A stretch of 64,000 nt of DNA from Streptomyces sp. CG4. GTDB taxonomy: Bacteria > Actinomycetota > Actinomycetes > Streptomycetales > Streptomycetaceae. The notes beneath the pieces were generated by a model. That model worked only from the letters and a program-made list of their open reading frames with translations. It searched no databases and was not told where the DNA came from. Location of the stretch: NCBI RefSeq assembly GCF_041080655.1, contig NZ_CP163525.1:744001-808000 (forward strand), in the 5' to 3' direction. The position numbers and the translations under genes are program-made. Positions 17,435 to 26,853 of this stretch are shown piece after piece (position 1 is the stretch's first letter; each line of letters opens with the position of its first letter).

Positions 17435-18766
17435 ATGTCCATTCGTCGCGCCCTCGCCATATCCGCCACCCTGGCCGCCGCCGGAATGGCGGGCCCGCTG
17501 CCCGCATACGCGGCGCCTGCTACCCCGCAGGCCTCCGCTCCTTCCGGCTTCACTGTCCACCAGTTCGTGACGGGGCCGTCGGGCCAGAGCAGCCCGGACG
17601 ACATCGCCCGTCTCGGCGACCACCTCTTCATCGCGTACCAGAACGGCGTGGGCTCCGACGGCAAGCCCGCGCCGAGCGGTGCCACCAAGAGCACGGTCTA
17701 CGAGTACACGCTCTCTGGCCAGGTCGTCGCCTCCTGGCCGCTGACCGGCAAGGTCGACGGCATGGGCGCGGACCCCGAAGGTGACCGCGTCATCGCCACG
17801 GTCAACGAGGACGGGAACTCCAGCGCCTACACCATCGCGCCGTCCCGCTCGGCCGCGGAGCAGGTGCACCACTACGCCTACACCGGGCTCACCCACGGCG
17901 GTGGCACCGACAGCGTCCTCGCGGCCGACGGCAAGATCTACTTCACGGCCTCAGCCCCCGCGGCCGAGGCCAACGGCACCACCTACAGCAAGCCCGCCCT
18001 CTACACCGGCAGGTTCACGCAGGGCGCCGCGGGCAAGGAGGGAACGATCGCCCTGACCCCGGTGCTGAACGACAACTCCACCGCCGCCGACCGCGTAACG
18101 GGCAAGAGCACCAAGCTCAACCTCTCCGACCCCGACTCCAGCGAGAAGGTACCCGCGCTCGTCCCCGGCGCCGGCGGCGACCTCCTCCTCGACAGCCAGG
18201 GCGACAAGCAGCAGATCTACATCGGCCGGGGCCACGTCCCCTCGGTGCTGAACCTCACCACCCAGGTCGACGACACCGCCTTCGCCACCACCACGACCGG
18301 CACCCTCTACGTCGTCGACAGCAAGGCGAACAAAATCCTCGCCATCACGGGTCACTTCGCCCCGGGCCAGGCCTTCACCTCCGTCCCGGGCGACTCGGAC
18401 TCCCTCAAGGGCGTGCTCGGCACCCTGGACCTGAAGTCCGGCCAGATCAGCACGTTCCTGCAGCTGAGCAGCCCCAAGGGCCTGCTCTTCACGAACGACC
18501 GCTACCACGGCGGCAACGGCCAGGGCACCGGCGGGTCGACGGGCGGCAGCAGCACGGGCACCTCCGCCAGCGGTTCGACCAGCACCAGCGGCGCTGGTGC
18601 GAACAGCACATCCGCGCAGGGTACGGACAGTTCACCGTCCGGGGCTCTCGCGCGGACGGGTGCCGGTGACCCGCTGGCCATCGCCGGGGCCGCCGCGGTC
18701 CTGCTCGCGGTCGGCGGCGGGCTCTATGCCGTCATCCGGCGCCGGTCGGCCCGCGCCGCCGATTGA
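17435..18766 (+). CDS. Secreted LAXTG cell-wall-anchored protein with beta-propeller-like domain
   Basis: This 443-residue protein starts at ATG 17435 with AGGAA upstream. A Sec signal peptide (residues 1-30, ending AYAAPA) precedes an extracellular domain of repeated short strands rich in Gly/Asp (DDIARLGDHLFIAYQNG; LAADGKIYFTA), like a WD/NHL-type propeller. A Ser/Thr/Gly linker follows (about 365-410), then the sortase signal LARTG, a hydrophobic helix and RRR. LAXTG is the recognised class E sortase motif in Streptomyces, so it should be covalently attached to the cell wall. Its ligand is unknown and no sortase gene is nearby. Confidence 0.85.
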   Translation: MSIRRALAISATLAAAGMAGPLPAYAAPATPQASAPSGFTVHQFVTGPSGQSSPDDIARLGDHLFIAYQNGVGSDGKPAPSGATKSTVYEYTLSGQVVASWPLTGKVDGMGADPEGDRVIATVNEDGNSSAYTIAPSRSAAEQVHHYAYTGLTHGGGTDSVLAADGKIYFTASAPAAEANGTTYSKPALYTGRFTQGAAGKEGTIALTPVLNDNSTAADRVTGKSTKLNLSDPDSSEKVPALVPGAGGDLLLDSQGDKQQIYIGRGHVPSVLNLTTQVDDTAFATTTTGTLYVVDSKANKILAITGHFAPGQAFTSVPGDSDSLKGVLGTLDLKSGQISTFLQLSSPKGLLFTNDRYHGGNGQGTGGSTGGSSTGTSASGSTSTSGAGANSTSAQGTDSSPSGALARTGAGDPLAIAGAAAVLLAVGGGLYAVIRRRSARAAD

Positions 18767-18958
18767 CCGGCACATCCTCCCCAGACCCGTGACCTGCGAT
18801 TTCACGATGCACACCACTCACTGGGCGGGGCCTCCCCTTCGTTGCCGGGTGCGTGCTGGTCCGGCGAGGCCGTCACGGGCCTGTGCCCTCCCTGCCGGAC
18901 CCGGTCCAGTGTCGCCTACCGCGGTGTCTGAGGTGCCGGCGTGCCGGCAAGTGCGCCT

Positions 18959-19012
18959 CGAACAGGGGTCCAGAAAGTGTTTCGGTCGAAACGCTTTCTG
19001 GACCCCTGTTCG
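18959..19012. repeat. Long near-perfect hairpin (26-bp arms, 2-base centre)
   Basis: The arms at 18959-18984 and 18987-19012 are inverted copies with a single mismatch (a wobble pair in RNA). The inner part contains GTGTTTCG facing CGAAACGC. There is no T-run after it, so it is not a standard terminator. A shorter version recurs in inverted orientation at 21088-21113. Confidence 0.8.
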
Positions 19013-19160
19013 GCCGTGGCGCTGGAAACCGGCCTCGAGACATCGGTACCGCGGTCAACGCCAAGCCGGTGATCACGGGCGTCCAGCACAGACGGTCTGC
19101 CCTGCGGCGAAGTTCGGCGGAAGATCTCTGCCCGGCTGCGGGCATCACCGCCGGCACAGC
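18959..19160 (+). repeat. Repeat unit 1 (blocks A-B-C) upstream of the DUF4157 gene
   Basis: Block A is the hairpin. Block B includes GACATCGGTACCG and CGCCAAGCCGGTGATCACGG (19038-19078). Block C includes GAAGTTCGGCGGAAG and CCGGCTGCGGGCATCA (19109-19147). Blocks B and A recur reversed at 21021-21129, and block C recurs directly at 20863-20910. Confidence 0.7.
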
Positions 19161-19388
19161 CGTGACGCGCAGGGTGTAGCCCTGACCTCGCTGTACGGTC
19201 ACCCCCTGGTCGAGAGCGGCCCGCTCGGTGGGCTCCAGCTCGGTGGTGCGGAGGAAGTCGGCGACCTTGCCGGGCACGGAGAGTGTCCCGCGGTGTGCAC
19301 TCGCAGCCCTGCTCCGCCGCGACGGTGCCTGGTAAGCGTGGCCACGGGCATCCGTGTGGCGCGGGTGCCGCGGCGAAGGGAAGGGCTT

Positions 19389-20738
19389 GTGCACGAGCGC
19401 ACGAAGAACCCGCGGAACGACACGACGTCGCGCACGGCGCCCGACCGCCGGACCGCTGCCCGGCCGTCCGCCACGGATCAGAAGGTCCGGGCGGACGCAC
19501 CGATGACTCCGGAGACGGCTCTGTTCCTCCAGACCACCGTCGGCAACGCAGCGGTCGCCCGGATGATCCAGCAACAGCGGCACGCCCACCGCCCCCCTGG
19601 CGGCGGACGGGATGCCGCGACCGGCGCGGAGGCCGAGGCCGAGACCGCACCGGTGCAGCGCTCCGCCGTGCACGACGTCCTGCGCTCCCCGGGCCGGCCG
19701 CTGGCCGAACCGGTGCGCACCGAGATGGAATCGCGCCTGGGGGAGGACTTCCGTGCCGTGCGCGTCCACGATGACGCCCCGGCCGCCCGGTCTGCGGCCG
19801 AGATCGGCGCCCGCGCCTACACCTCGGGCGACCACGTTGTGCTCGGCCGCGGCGGCTCGGACGACCACACCCTCGCTCACGAACTGACTCACGTGATCCA
19901 GCAGCGGCAGGGCCCGGTGGCCGGCACCGAGATCGGATCGGGACTGCGGGTGTCGAGCCCCTCCGACCGCTTCGAGCGCGCGGCCGAGGCGAATGCCACC
20001 GAGGCTCTGCGCCGCCCGCTGCCCGCGCCGGTGGCCCGGCCCTTCCCGGGGTCCGGCCCGGTGCCGCTCGGGGGTTCGCGGACGGAGGACCACTCGCGGG
20101 CGCCGATTCAGCGTGCTCCCGCGGCGACCACCACTGCTGCACCGGTCGCGACGCAGGCCGCCTTCACGCACCTTGCGGGGGACGATCTGGAAGGCGAGTG
20201 CGGCGGTTTCGAACGCAGGCGGGCGTTGAGCGTCAACCCGCCTCAGCAGGGGGTGATCATCCAGGAGATCAACCGGGTCTTCGCCGTGGAACAGTGGGAC
20301 GGGGCGGCATGGACCGCCCTGCCGAGCACGGCCATCGACGCCTACGTCACGGCGAGGAACTCCACCGTGCACGCCACTGTCGGCCGCTATTGGGAGTTGT
20401 GGGAGGTAGACGCGCAGGGCAACGTCTCCGACGGCGCGGAGGACACCTTCGGCCTGCCCTCCATCATCCCGGGAAGGAAACGCAAGGACACCACGCGGGG
20501 GACCTACACGATCACGGGGGACGCGATGTTCTACCCCACTACTGCGGCGCCGGGCACTCTGGGATTCACCCGGGGCGGGGCCGCGCCCGCCGGGGGCCTG
20601 TACAGCACCCTGTCCGACCCGTCGGGGGCCATCGCGGCCAACGGACTCACCGCCACCGGCCAGCCGGTGCGCTGCCGGGTCCACGTCTCGTGGGACAGCT
20701 CCGCGAACGACAGGTACTCGGTGGTCACCATGACTTGA
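19389..20738 (+). CDS. DUF4157 protein with HELTH motif, candidate injected effector
   Basis: This 449-residue protein starts at GTG 19389 behind a GAAGGGAAGGG site. Residues about 95-185 are a DUF4157 domain with the metallopeptidase-like HELTH at 164-168, and just before the domain is the GNAAVARMIQ phrase often seen in these proteins. The C-terminal half (about 245-449) is not recognised; it looks beta-rich with a Trp-rich stretch (YWELWEVDAQGNVSDG). In actinobacteria, DUF4157 domains often mark cargo of extracellular contractile injection systems. No such tail genes are in this window. Repeat units in inverted orientation flank the gene, suggesting it moved or is exchanged as a cassette. 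Confidence 0.75.
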   Translation: MHERTKNPRNDTTSRTAPDRRTAARPSATDQKVRADAPMTPETALFLQTTVGNAAVARMIQQQRHAHRPPGGGRDAATGAEAEAETAPVQRSAVHDVLRSPGRPLAEPVRTEMESRLGEDFRAVRVHDDAPAARSAAEIGARAYTSGDHVVLGRGGSDDHTLAHELTHVIQQRQGPVAGTEIGSGLRVSSPSDRFERAAEANATEALRRPLPAPVARPFPGSGPVPLGGSRTEDHSRAPIQRAPAATTTAAPVATQAAFTHLAGDDLEGECGGFERRRALSVNPPQQGVIIQEINRVFAVEQWDGAAWTALPSTAIDAYVTARNSTVHATVGRYWELWEVDAQGNVSDGAEDTFGLPSIIPGRKRKDTTRGTYTITGDAMFYPTTAAPGTLGFTRGGAAPAGGLYSTLSDPSGAIAANGLTATGQPVRCRVHVSWDSSANDRYSVVTMT

Positions 20739-21784
20739 GCCGAGCGGACGCTGGGCGATCGCCGACCGGAGCGGGGTCGGCCGCGCTGGTAAAACTCGAC
20801 CTCACCGAGGGCGATGACGCATCCGGGGCCGGTTCCGACCGCGTCGCGGATCACGGCCTCGGGGAAGTTCGGCGGAAGGTCTCTGACCGGCTGCGGGCAT
20901 CACTGCCGTGCCCGCGGTCCACCGCCACTCCTCGACCGCTGCCAGCCCTTCGACGGCACTGCGGCGGCTCCGGCACAACGCAAAGCCCGCCGCGAGTACG
21001 CGAACCGCGTCACCACCCTCGAAACTTCGCCGGGGCCGTGATCACCGGCTTGGCGTCAGTCACGGTACCGATGTCCCAGTCGAGGCCGGAAACGCTGCAA
21101 CCGAAGCGTTTCCTGGACGCCTGTTCGACGCCATGCCGGACGAGGTCTTGGGTGGGGTCCCGCCGCTGCCGGGCGCGACGGCCCGGCAGGGTTCTGGGGC
21201 CAGCAGCAACAGGGAGGCCGGGATGAAGTGCCGCCGCGTTCCTGACTGCGGCGGGGCCGATTCTGCCAACTTGTTCCGCCCGGGCTGAGTTTGGGCGATC
21301 GGCCTGTGTCACGAACCTGCCGTACGTGCTTGACGCCCCCTTGGATACCCGTACGGCATGTACGAAATCGGCTACATCCCTGACTTGCCTGTCGCTTCCC
21401 AGAGGCCCTAGATAACTCCGGTCCCGCGCGGAGTCCGGGGCACCGCGTGCACCGTACGGCGCCGGACGCGCAGGTCTCCCAGGCGGTGCCGGACGGGGTA
21501 CGGAGAGGCCAGCATCCTGATAGGCCGTCGCCTACGGGGCGTCGGGTCGTTGACCGGGTGAGATGCCGGGCCGGGAGGGGCCGGAAAGCCGGGTGTCCGG
21601 GCGGGAGCCGTCACGCTCCCCGCCCGGGCACCTGAGCGTAGAGGCCGGCGGCTCTATGTCATCCGCTGGGGAGGACAGCCTCTCAAAGCCGTTGCCTGAC
21701 CAACCCGCGAGCTCATGTCGCTACGGCGCCAGCTGTCAGCGGTGACAAAGTGCCGTAGGTGTGGTCGTGGTGCCGGACGGAGCC
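20739..21784. other. Non-coding region with repeat unit 2
   Basis: Around 1 kb with no supported gene. It holds repeat unit 2 (20863-21129). A loose inverted repeat, GCCGTACG near 21320 and CGTACGGC near 21350, is also seen. The rest shows nothing recognisable. Confidence 0.45.
20863..21129 (-). repeat. Repeat unit 2, rearranged and inverted relative to unit 1
   Basis: Positions 20863-20910 repeat block C directly (GAAGTTCGGCGGAAGGTCTC). Positions 21021-21129 repeat blocks B and A in reverse: CCGTGATCACCGGCTTGGCG, CGGTACCGATGTC, then the hairpin GGAAACGCT-N8-AGCGTTTCC at 21088-21113 and GGACGCCTGTTCG. Together with unit 1 this gives inverted flanks around the DUF4157 gene. Confidence 0.65.
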
Positions 21785-22327
21785 TCAACGCCGGGCGTGG
21801 CGGATCTTCAATCGTCCGAATCCCATGGTCCCGGAGATTCGAATCTTCGGTCCGCCGGGGCGGGAACGCCGCGGGGCCTTGTAGCGCACGTCCTTCCACT
21901 CAGTGCGCAAACCCTCGGAGTCAACGACTGCGTCGCGAGGCACCGTGATTCTGGCCCCGCCGGTTCCAAGCTGCAGCTCAATGTCGACGACCGGATGCTC
22001 GATGATCGCCCGGGACAGATTCAGGCGCACCCTTCCGTAGGCGGACTCGACCTTGAGCAACCGAGGCACCCGCCATACGCCTCGTCGCCGGATCCGTCCG
22101 CTGGCGGCGGCGATTGTTGACGTGGTGCCCGGGTGCTCCTCCGGAAGTGAGGCGAGAGCCGACACGACCTCGCTGTGTGCCTTGGCGGTGAGCACCTGGC
22201 GGAGGCGTTCGTCCAGTTCCCCGTGCGAGATGAGCCCTTCAGCGTACGCCTCCTGCAGGCGCTGTACGGCTGCATTGCGGTCGTCTTCGCCGATCAGCGG
22301 CGGCGTCTCTTCCGGTGAGGGGGCCAC
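21785..22327 (-). CDS. DUF1707 membrane-associated/SHOCT-like domain protein
   Basis: This 180-residue protein starts at GTG 22327. Residues about 10-65 form a DUF1707 domain (IGEDDRNAAVQRLQEAYAEG, LDERLRQVLTAKAHSEV), common in actinobacterial small regulators and membrane proteins. The C-terminal part (about 90-175; RVRLNLSRAIIEHPVVDIEL) resembles the beta-helical LiaF-type C-terminal domain. There is no transmembrane helix. A role in envelope-stress sensing is possible by analogy with LiaF; it is not shown here. Confidence 0.8.
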   Translation of the reverse strand: MAPSPEETPPLIGEDDRNAAVQRLQEAYAEGLISHGELDERLRQVLTAKAHSEVVSALASLPEEHPGTTSTIAAASGRIRRRGVWRVPRLLKVESAYGRVRLNLSRAIIEHPVVDIELQLGTGGARITVPRDAVVDSEGLRTEWKDVRYKAPRRSRPGGPKIRISGTMGFGRLKIRHARR

Positions 22328-22453
22328 CGTTTCACCCTACTGCCGTGCCCGCGATGCGTGTGCGCCAAGGCCCGTGGGAGGCAAGGCATCCGATGGGGAG
22401 GCGGCTGCTCGTCACCAGGACCTTGATCGTCCAATCCGGCGAACCTAATCCGG

Positions 22454-23000
22454 TCACAGCACTGGGGACGGGGAGTCGGGCCGGTCGGCGAGGAGCGTGC
22501 CGTCCTGCTGGAGGACGGCGGCCGTGGTGGCGGTGGAGTGGCCGATGGCCAACAGGTCTGGGCGGAGCCCGGCCATGGTCAGCTGTGGGTCGGCGAGGTG
22601 AGCGGTGAAGGTCCGCCAGGGCGGCCAGCCGACCTCTCCCGTGGCGTACGGCTCGGTGTGGGCGTCCTTCAGCAACCGGGCGAGCCCAGTGCGGGCGCCC
22701 GTGTGGAGGTGGTCGTCCCTTGTCGCGCCAGGCGATGGAGATCCGCGACGGGGCGGGGACCTGCATCTCCCAGTCCACCCACGGGCCGGGGAGGTCGAGG
22801 TTGTCCTTCGGGGAGGTGGTCGCCTCGATGTACCCACCGGTGAACACCGCCTCCACGGACGGCTCCCCGCTGCGGATGCGGACCTTGGCGACCACGGTTG
22901 CGTTGGGGGACAGCCGGAGTACGGCAGATGTGTGCCGTCGAGGCAAGAACCTGCAGATCAGCGCGTTATGACACTGTCTCGGACTGCTGCGGTAAACCAC
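22454..23000 (-). pseudogene. Uncharacterised gene with a one-base frameshift
   Basis: The minus frame from 23000 reads protein-like up to about residue 85 (SGEPSVEAVFTGGYIEATTS; DWEMQVPAPSRISIAWRDKG). It then continues in the next frame (DDHLHTGARTGLARLLKDAH) to a stop at 22454. The junction is AAGGGACGAC near 22725; removing one G restores a single frame of about 180 residues. Function unknown. It lies eight bases after an XRE-type gene that is also frameshifted, so either both have decayed or both carry sequencing errors. Confidence 0.55.
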
Positions 23001-23007
23001 GGGCGGG

Positions 23008-24395
23008 TCAGTTCAGGACGCCGACGCGGGCGGCGAGTCCGCGGAGTTCGGTGGTGGTCCTCCCGGATACCAGTAGCCCGGATACCAGGGACTTCAGCGC
23101 GGGCCGGGCGTGGGTCTCTTGGGGGGCGTGGTGTTCGGCGGCCAGGAGGGCACGGATGCAGTCGTCCCGGCGGCCCCAGTGGCCGTATGCGGCGGCGATG
23201 TCAGTGTAGTAGCGGGCGCGGCGTTCGGTACTGGGCAGGCTCTGCGGTGCTACTGCTTTCGCGGCGGCCAGTGCGGTGGAGGGGTCGCCGACGGAGTTCT
23301 CGGCGGAGATGAGGTGGAGCTGGACGGTGGTGGGGCTGAAGCCGCCGCCGTGGTCTCGCAGCAGCGTCGTGCCGCCCAGCTGCGTGGCGATGGCCGCAGC
23401 TTCGCCGGTCAGCTCTCGCATCCCGGCCGCGTCGCCGGTGCGCGCGGCGGTGTAGGCGGCGGACTGGATCAGCAGGCCCCGCTGAGCTGCCAGAGCCGGG
23501 GCGTCACCGCGCAGGCTGGGATGGTCGGCGGCCGTGAGGACGATGGACATCGCCTGTTGGTACCAGGCCGCCTTGCGGGCGAGTACGGCGAGTGGCGGGC
23601 GGCTTCGGCCACCAGGAGCGGCTGGTCGATGGCCTGGGCGGTCTGGCGGGCGCGGTCGGCGGCCATCCAGCCGAGCTGCTGTTCGTCCAGCTTGATCAGC
23701 ATGCGTGTGGCCAGGAGGTAGCTGTGGGCCAGCAGCCCGCCGTCCTGCGTCGAGCCCTCGGCGGTGCTGCGGGCGTGGCCTGCGCAGATCAGCCGGGGCA
23801 GGCGGACGGCAAGCTGGCCGTACCGGCAGGCGTGGAAGTCGGTGAAGGCGCACGAGAGTTCGGCCTGGAGAGCGGCTGCCGACGGGACGGCGACGGGGGT
23901 ATGCAGACCGAGCATCGCGTCGCGGAGGCGGCTGGTGAGCACTTCGCCGAGTGCGGCCTCGTCTGCTGTTGTCCTGCCCGTGGTCAGGATCGGGGCGCCG
24001 GCTGCAGCGGCGGCCGTCACTGCAAGATTGGCCAGTAGCTGCCTGCGCCGCACCGGATCCTCCCCGTCCTCCTGACGAGCCGTATCCACCCTAGGGCCCG
24101 GAAGCCGTGGATAGGCGCTGATCGGCCCGATGACGCGCCCGTGGCGGACTTCTGGCTGGGGAGTCAGGCCGAGGGCCTGCGGGGGGATGCCGAGCGCGTC
24201 GGCGAAGCGCCGCAGCACGGTGACGTCCGTCAACGGCGAGACGCCCCGCTCGTACCGGGAGACCTGCGCTGCGGAGTAGCCAGCCCGTACGCCGAGCTGA
24301 GCCAGGGTCAGGCCTTGCTTCTTGCGGGCCCGCCGGACCAGCTCACCAGGGTTCGCAGCCGCCGCCCGTAACTGGTGTGTTCGGACCGTATCCAT
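23008..24395 (-). pseudogene. XRE-family regulator with TPR-like sensor region, frameshifted
   Basis: ATG 24395 opens a helix-turn-helix (residues about 18-75: KKQGLTLAQLGVRAGYSAAQ, VSRYERGVSPLTDV). A helical domain follows, as in Streptomyces XRE regulators with repeat-rich C-termini. The frame breaks near 23590 (after QPLLVAEAAR) and continues in another frame as LARKAAWYQQAMSIVLTAAD to a stop at 23008; one missing base explains it. A full version would be about 460 residues. It is divergent from the oxidoreductase/aminotransferase/NUDIX operon and probably regulated it. Confidence 0.7.
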
Positions 24396-24601
24396 ACCGT
24401 TCCCCGCTCGCCGGGCGAGAGGTGCGCTGCCGCACACCGTACCCGCCCGCGCGGGGCGAGAACAGGTGCTTTGCACCGGATGCAAACCGGCTTGCGGCCC
24501 GTGGCAACGCCCCTGCCACCGCTGCGCCGACAGCGGTGTCCTCGAGGGGCAGGCGGCCCGGGCAGAGGGCCGCCGCAGCACATCCGAAAGGGGTGTGAGC
24601 G
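24396..24601. promoter_or_regulatory. Divergent promoter region of XRE gene and oxidoreductase operon
   Basis: These 206 bases separate two divergent start codons and must hold both promoters. The repeated words TTTGCACCGGATGCAAACCGG (with TTTGCA facing TGCAAA, about 24469-24485) form a small inverted repeat that could be an operator. A GAAAGGGG ribosome site precedes the operon start. Confidence 0.4.
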
Positions 24602-25603
24602 ATGTTGTTACGCAAGAGGGCCGCTGTGGTGGGACTTGGTGGCCAGGCCCGCAAGGACCACCTTCCCGGGCTGGCTGAGTGCCGGCTCGCTGAACTCGCC
24701 GGAGTCTGCGATGTCGACGCGGACCGCGTGACCGCCGAGGAGGAAGCACGGCGGGTGCCCGGCTTCACCGTGGTGAGCCAACTGTTGGAGGAGGTGCGGC
24801 CCGACTTCGTCATCGTCGCGGTGCCGCACCACGCCGGGCGGGAGGTCATCGAGGCGTGCGCCGAAGCGGGGGTACACGTGCTGAAGGAGAAGCCGTTCTC
24901 CACCGACCCGCACGAGGCTGCTGACCTGGCCGCCCTGTGCAAGAAGGCCGGGATCGAGCTGATGGTCACCGTACAGCGACGTTTCCACCCCGTCTACGCC
25001 GCCGCCCTCCAACTGCTGGAGCAGGTCGGCGACCCGTACCTGGTCCAGGGCCGGTACACCTTCCACTGCCCGGACCCGGCTGCCGGGTGGCGCGGACAGA
25101 CGAAGCTCGCCGGCGGCGGGTGCCTGGCCGACATGGGCTACCACCTCATCGACCTGGTCTTGTGGTATCTCGGCCTGCCCGACCGCATCCTGGCCGACAC
25201 CTCGGCCGCCGCGGTACCGGGCGCCGAGTACGACGCGGAGGACACCGCACTGGTCCACCTCGCCTACGACTCAGGCCTGTACGGCTCGCTGCTGGTATCC
25301 CGCTCTGCCGGCCCGAAGACCGAGCACCTGGACATCACCGGCCCGCACGGCACCCTGGCCATCGAGCGCGGCACCGTACGCCTGCTGGACCCGGCGGGGC
25401 AGGTAGTCGAGTCGCTGCTGCGCGAGCCCGCTTGGCCGTGCCCGCCGGCAGTACAGATCGACCACTTCTGCCGTGTCCTGGACGGCATCCATCCCAACCC
25501 CTCCGGCCCCGCCGAACACCTGCTGCACGCCGCGTTCCTGGCCGCCGCCTACGCCTCCGCCACCACCACTCGCCCCGTCGATCCGAAGGAGTACCTGGCA
25601 TGA
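24602..25603 (+). CDS. Gfo/Idh/MocA-family NAD(P)-dependent oxidoreductase
   Basis: This 333-residue enzyme oxidises or reduces a sugar or sugar-like hydroxyl. The Rossmann fold starts at once (AAVVGLGGQARKDHLPGL). The family motifs HVLKEKPF (about residue 93; catalytic Lys of EKP) and GGGCLADMGYHLIDL (about 172; catalytic His) are present. The last codon overlaps the aminotransferase start by ATGA. With the aminotransferase it forms the classic pair that converts a hydroxyl to a keto group and then to an amine, as in aminosugar or aminocyclitol synthesis. Confidence 0.92.
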   Translation: MLLRKRAAVVGLGGQARKDHLPGLAECRLAELAGVCDVDADRVTAEEEARRVPGFTVVSQLLEEVRPDFVIVAVPHHAGREVIEACAEAGVHVLKEKPFSTDPHEAADLAALCKKAGIELMVTVQRRFHPVYAAALQLLEQVGDPYLVQGRYTFHCPDPAAGWRGQTKLAGGGCLADMGYHLIDLVLWYLGLPDRILADTSAAAVPGAEYDAEDTALVHLAYDSGLYGSLLVSRSAGPKTEHLDITGPHGTLAIERGTVRLLDPAGQVVESLLREPAWPCPPAVQIDHFCRVLDGIHPNPSGPAEHLLHAAFLAAAYASATTTRPVDPKEYLA

Positions 25604-26853
25604 CGGACTCCCCGCTCGCACTGCTCGGCGGCGAACCCGCCATCCACGCCCCGGCCCCGCACTTCACCTGGCCGCCGATCGCCGTCGACGACCGCGAGGC
25701 GGTGGCCCGTCAGCTGGAGACGGCCGTGTCCATCCCCGACCGCTCCGGCGTCGTCGCCGACCTGGAGGACGCGCTCGCCTCCTACTTCGGCGTCCGGCAC
25801 GTCGTCACTACCTGTACCGGGACCGCCGCGCTGCACTCGATGTATGCCGCCGCCGGAATCGGCCCCGGGGACGAGGTGATCGTCCCGGCGCTCACCTTTC
25901 ATGCCACCGCCACCCCGCTCTTCCACCTCGGCGCCCACCCTGTCCTCGCCGACGTCCACGACCGCGGGCAACTCGACCTCACCGACGCCGCCCGCCGCAT
26001 CACGGCCCGCACAAAAGCCGTGATCGCCGTCCACCTGTGGGGCCTGCCCGAGGAGATGGACGCCCTGGTGGCCTTCGCCGACGAGCACGGCCTGATGCTG
26101 CTGGAGGACGGCTCCCACGCCCACGGCGCCACCTGGAACGGCCAGCGCACCGGCTCCTTCGGCACGGCCGCGGCGTTCAGCCTCAATGGGCCCAAGCCGC
26201 TATCGGCCGGGGAAGGCGGGTTCGTCGCCACCGACGATGCCGAGCTGTACTACCGAGTGCTGCTACACGGCCAGTTCAATAAACGGTGCCGCCGCGAGAT
26301 CCCTGCCAGCCACCCTCTCGCGCGGTTCGCGGTCACCGGCATGGGCCTGAAACTGCGCATCCACCCGCTCGCCGCCGCGCTCGCCCACGCTCAACTCGGA
26401 CGCCTGGACGCCTACCTGGCCGGGCGGCAGGACATCGCAGGCCGGATGTGCACGCCCCTGGACGGCGTGCCCGGCATCCGCGTGCCGGACCTGCCCGCAG
26501 TGGCGCGGCCGTCGTGGTACACGCTGCCGCTGCGCTACGAGCCGGCCGAGCTCGGCGGCCTGCCGCTTCAGCGGTTCCTCGCCGCGCTGCACGCGGAAGG
26601 CGCCACCGAGGCAGACCAGCCGGGATCGACCTGCCCGCTGCACACCCATCCGCTGTTCCAGGCGCCCGGGTCCCTGCTGCCCGGCTACGCTGACCGCCAG
26701 CGCACCGCTGCCGGTGATTTCCCGGCGGCCGAGTACGTGCACGCCACCACGATCAAGCTGCCGGTATGGCATCACGAGGAAGACCGTCACCTCGCCGACG
26801 CCTACACCACGGCCATCGCCAAAGTCGCCGCCCACGCGAAGGACCTGATGTGA
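25600..26853 (+). CDS. DegT/DnrJ/EryC1/StrS-family PLP aminotransferase
   Basis: This 417-residue enzyme transfers an amino group onto a keto sugar or cyclitol. It has the fold's start (LALLGGEPAI), the phosphate-binding TCTGTAALHSMYAAAGIGPG (about 65-85), the Asp that binds the PLP ring in LLEDGSHAHGATW (about 168) and the Schiff-base Lys in NGPKPLSAGEGG (about 195). The start overlaps the upstream gene by four bases and its end overlaps the NUDIX start. The NGPKPLSAGEGG form differs from the usual SFxxxKxxxxGEGG, but the Lys and the Gly-Glu-Gly-Gly are kept. Confidence 0.92.
   Translation: MTDSPLALLGGEPAIHAPAPHFTWPPIAVDDREAVARQLETAVSIPDRSGVVADLEDALASYFGVRHVVTTCTGTAALHSMYAAAGIGPGDEVIVPALTFHATATPLFHLGAHPVLADVHDRGQLDLTDAARRITARTKAVIAVHLWGLPEEMDALVAFADEHGLMLLEDGSHAHGATWNGQRTGSFGTAAAFSLNGPKPLSAGEGGFVATDDAELYYRVLLHGQFNKRCRREIPASHPLARFAVTGMGLKLRIHPLAAALAHAQLGRLDAYLAGRQDIAGRMCTPLDGVPGIRVPDLPAVARPSWYTLPLRYEPAELGGLPLQRFLAALHAEGATEADQPGSTCPLHTHPLFQAPGSLLPGYADRQRTAAGDFPAAEYVHATTIKLPVWHHEEDRHLADAYTTAIAKVAAHAKDLM

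Larger units (their letters stand above)
18767..19388. other. Intergenic region carrying repeat unit 1
   Basis: About 620 bases with no supported gene. Its main content is the long hairpin and adjoining repeat unit at 18959-19160, a partner of which lies at 20863-21129 beyond the DUF4157 gene. Confidence 0.5.
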
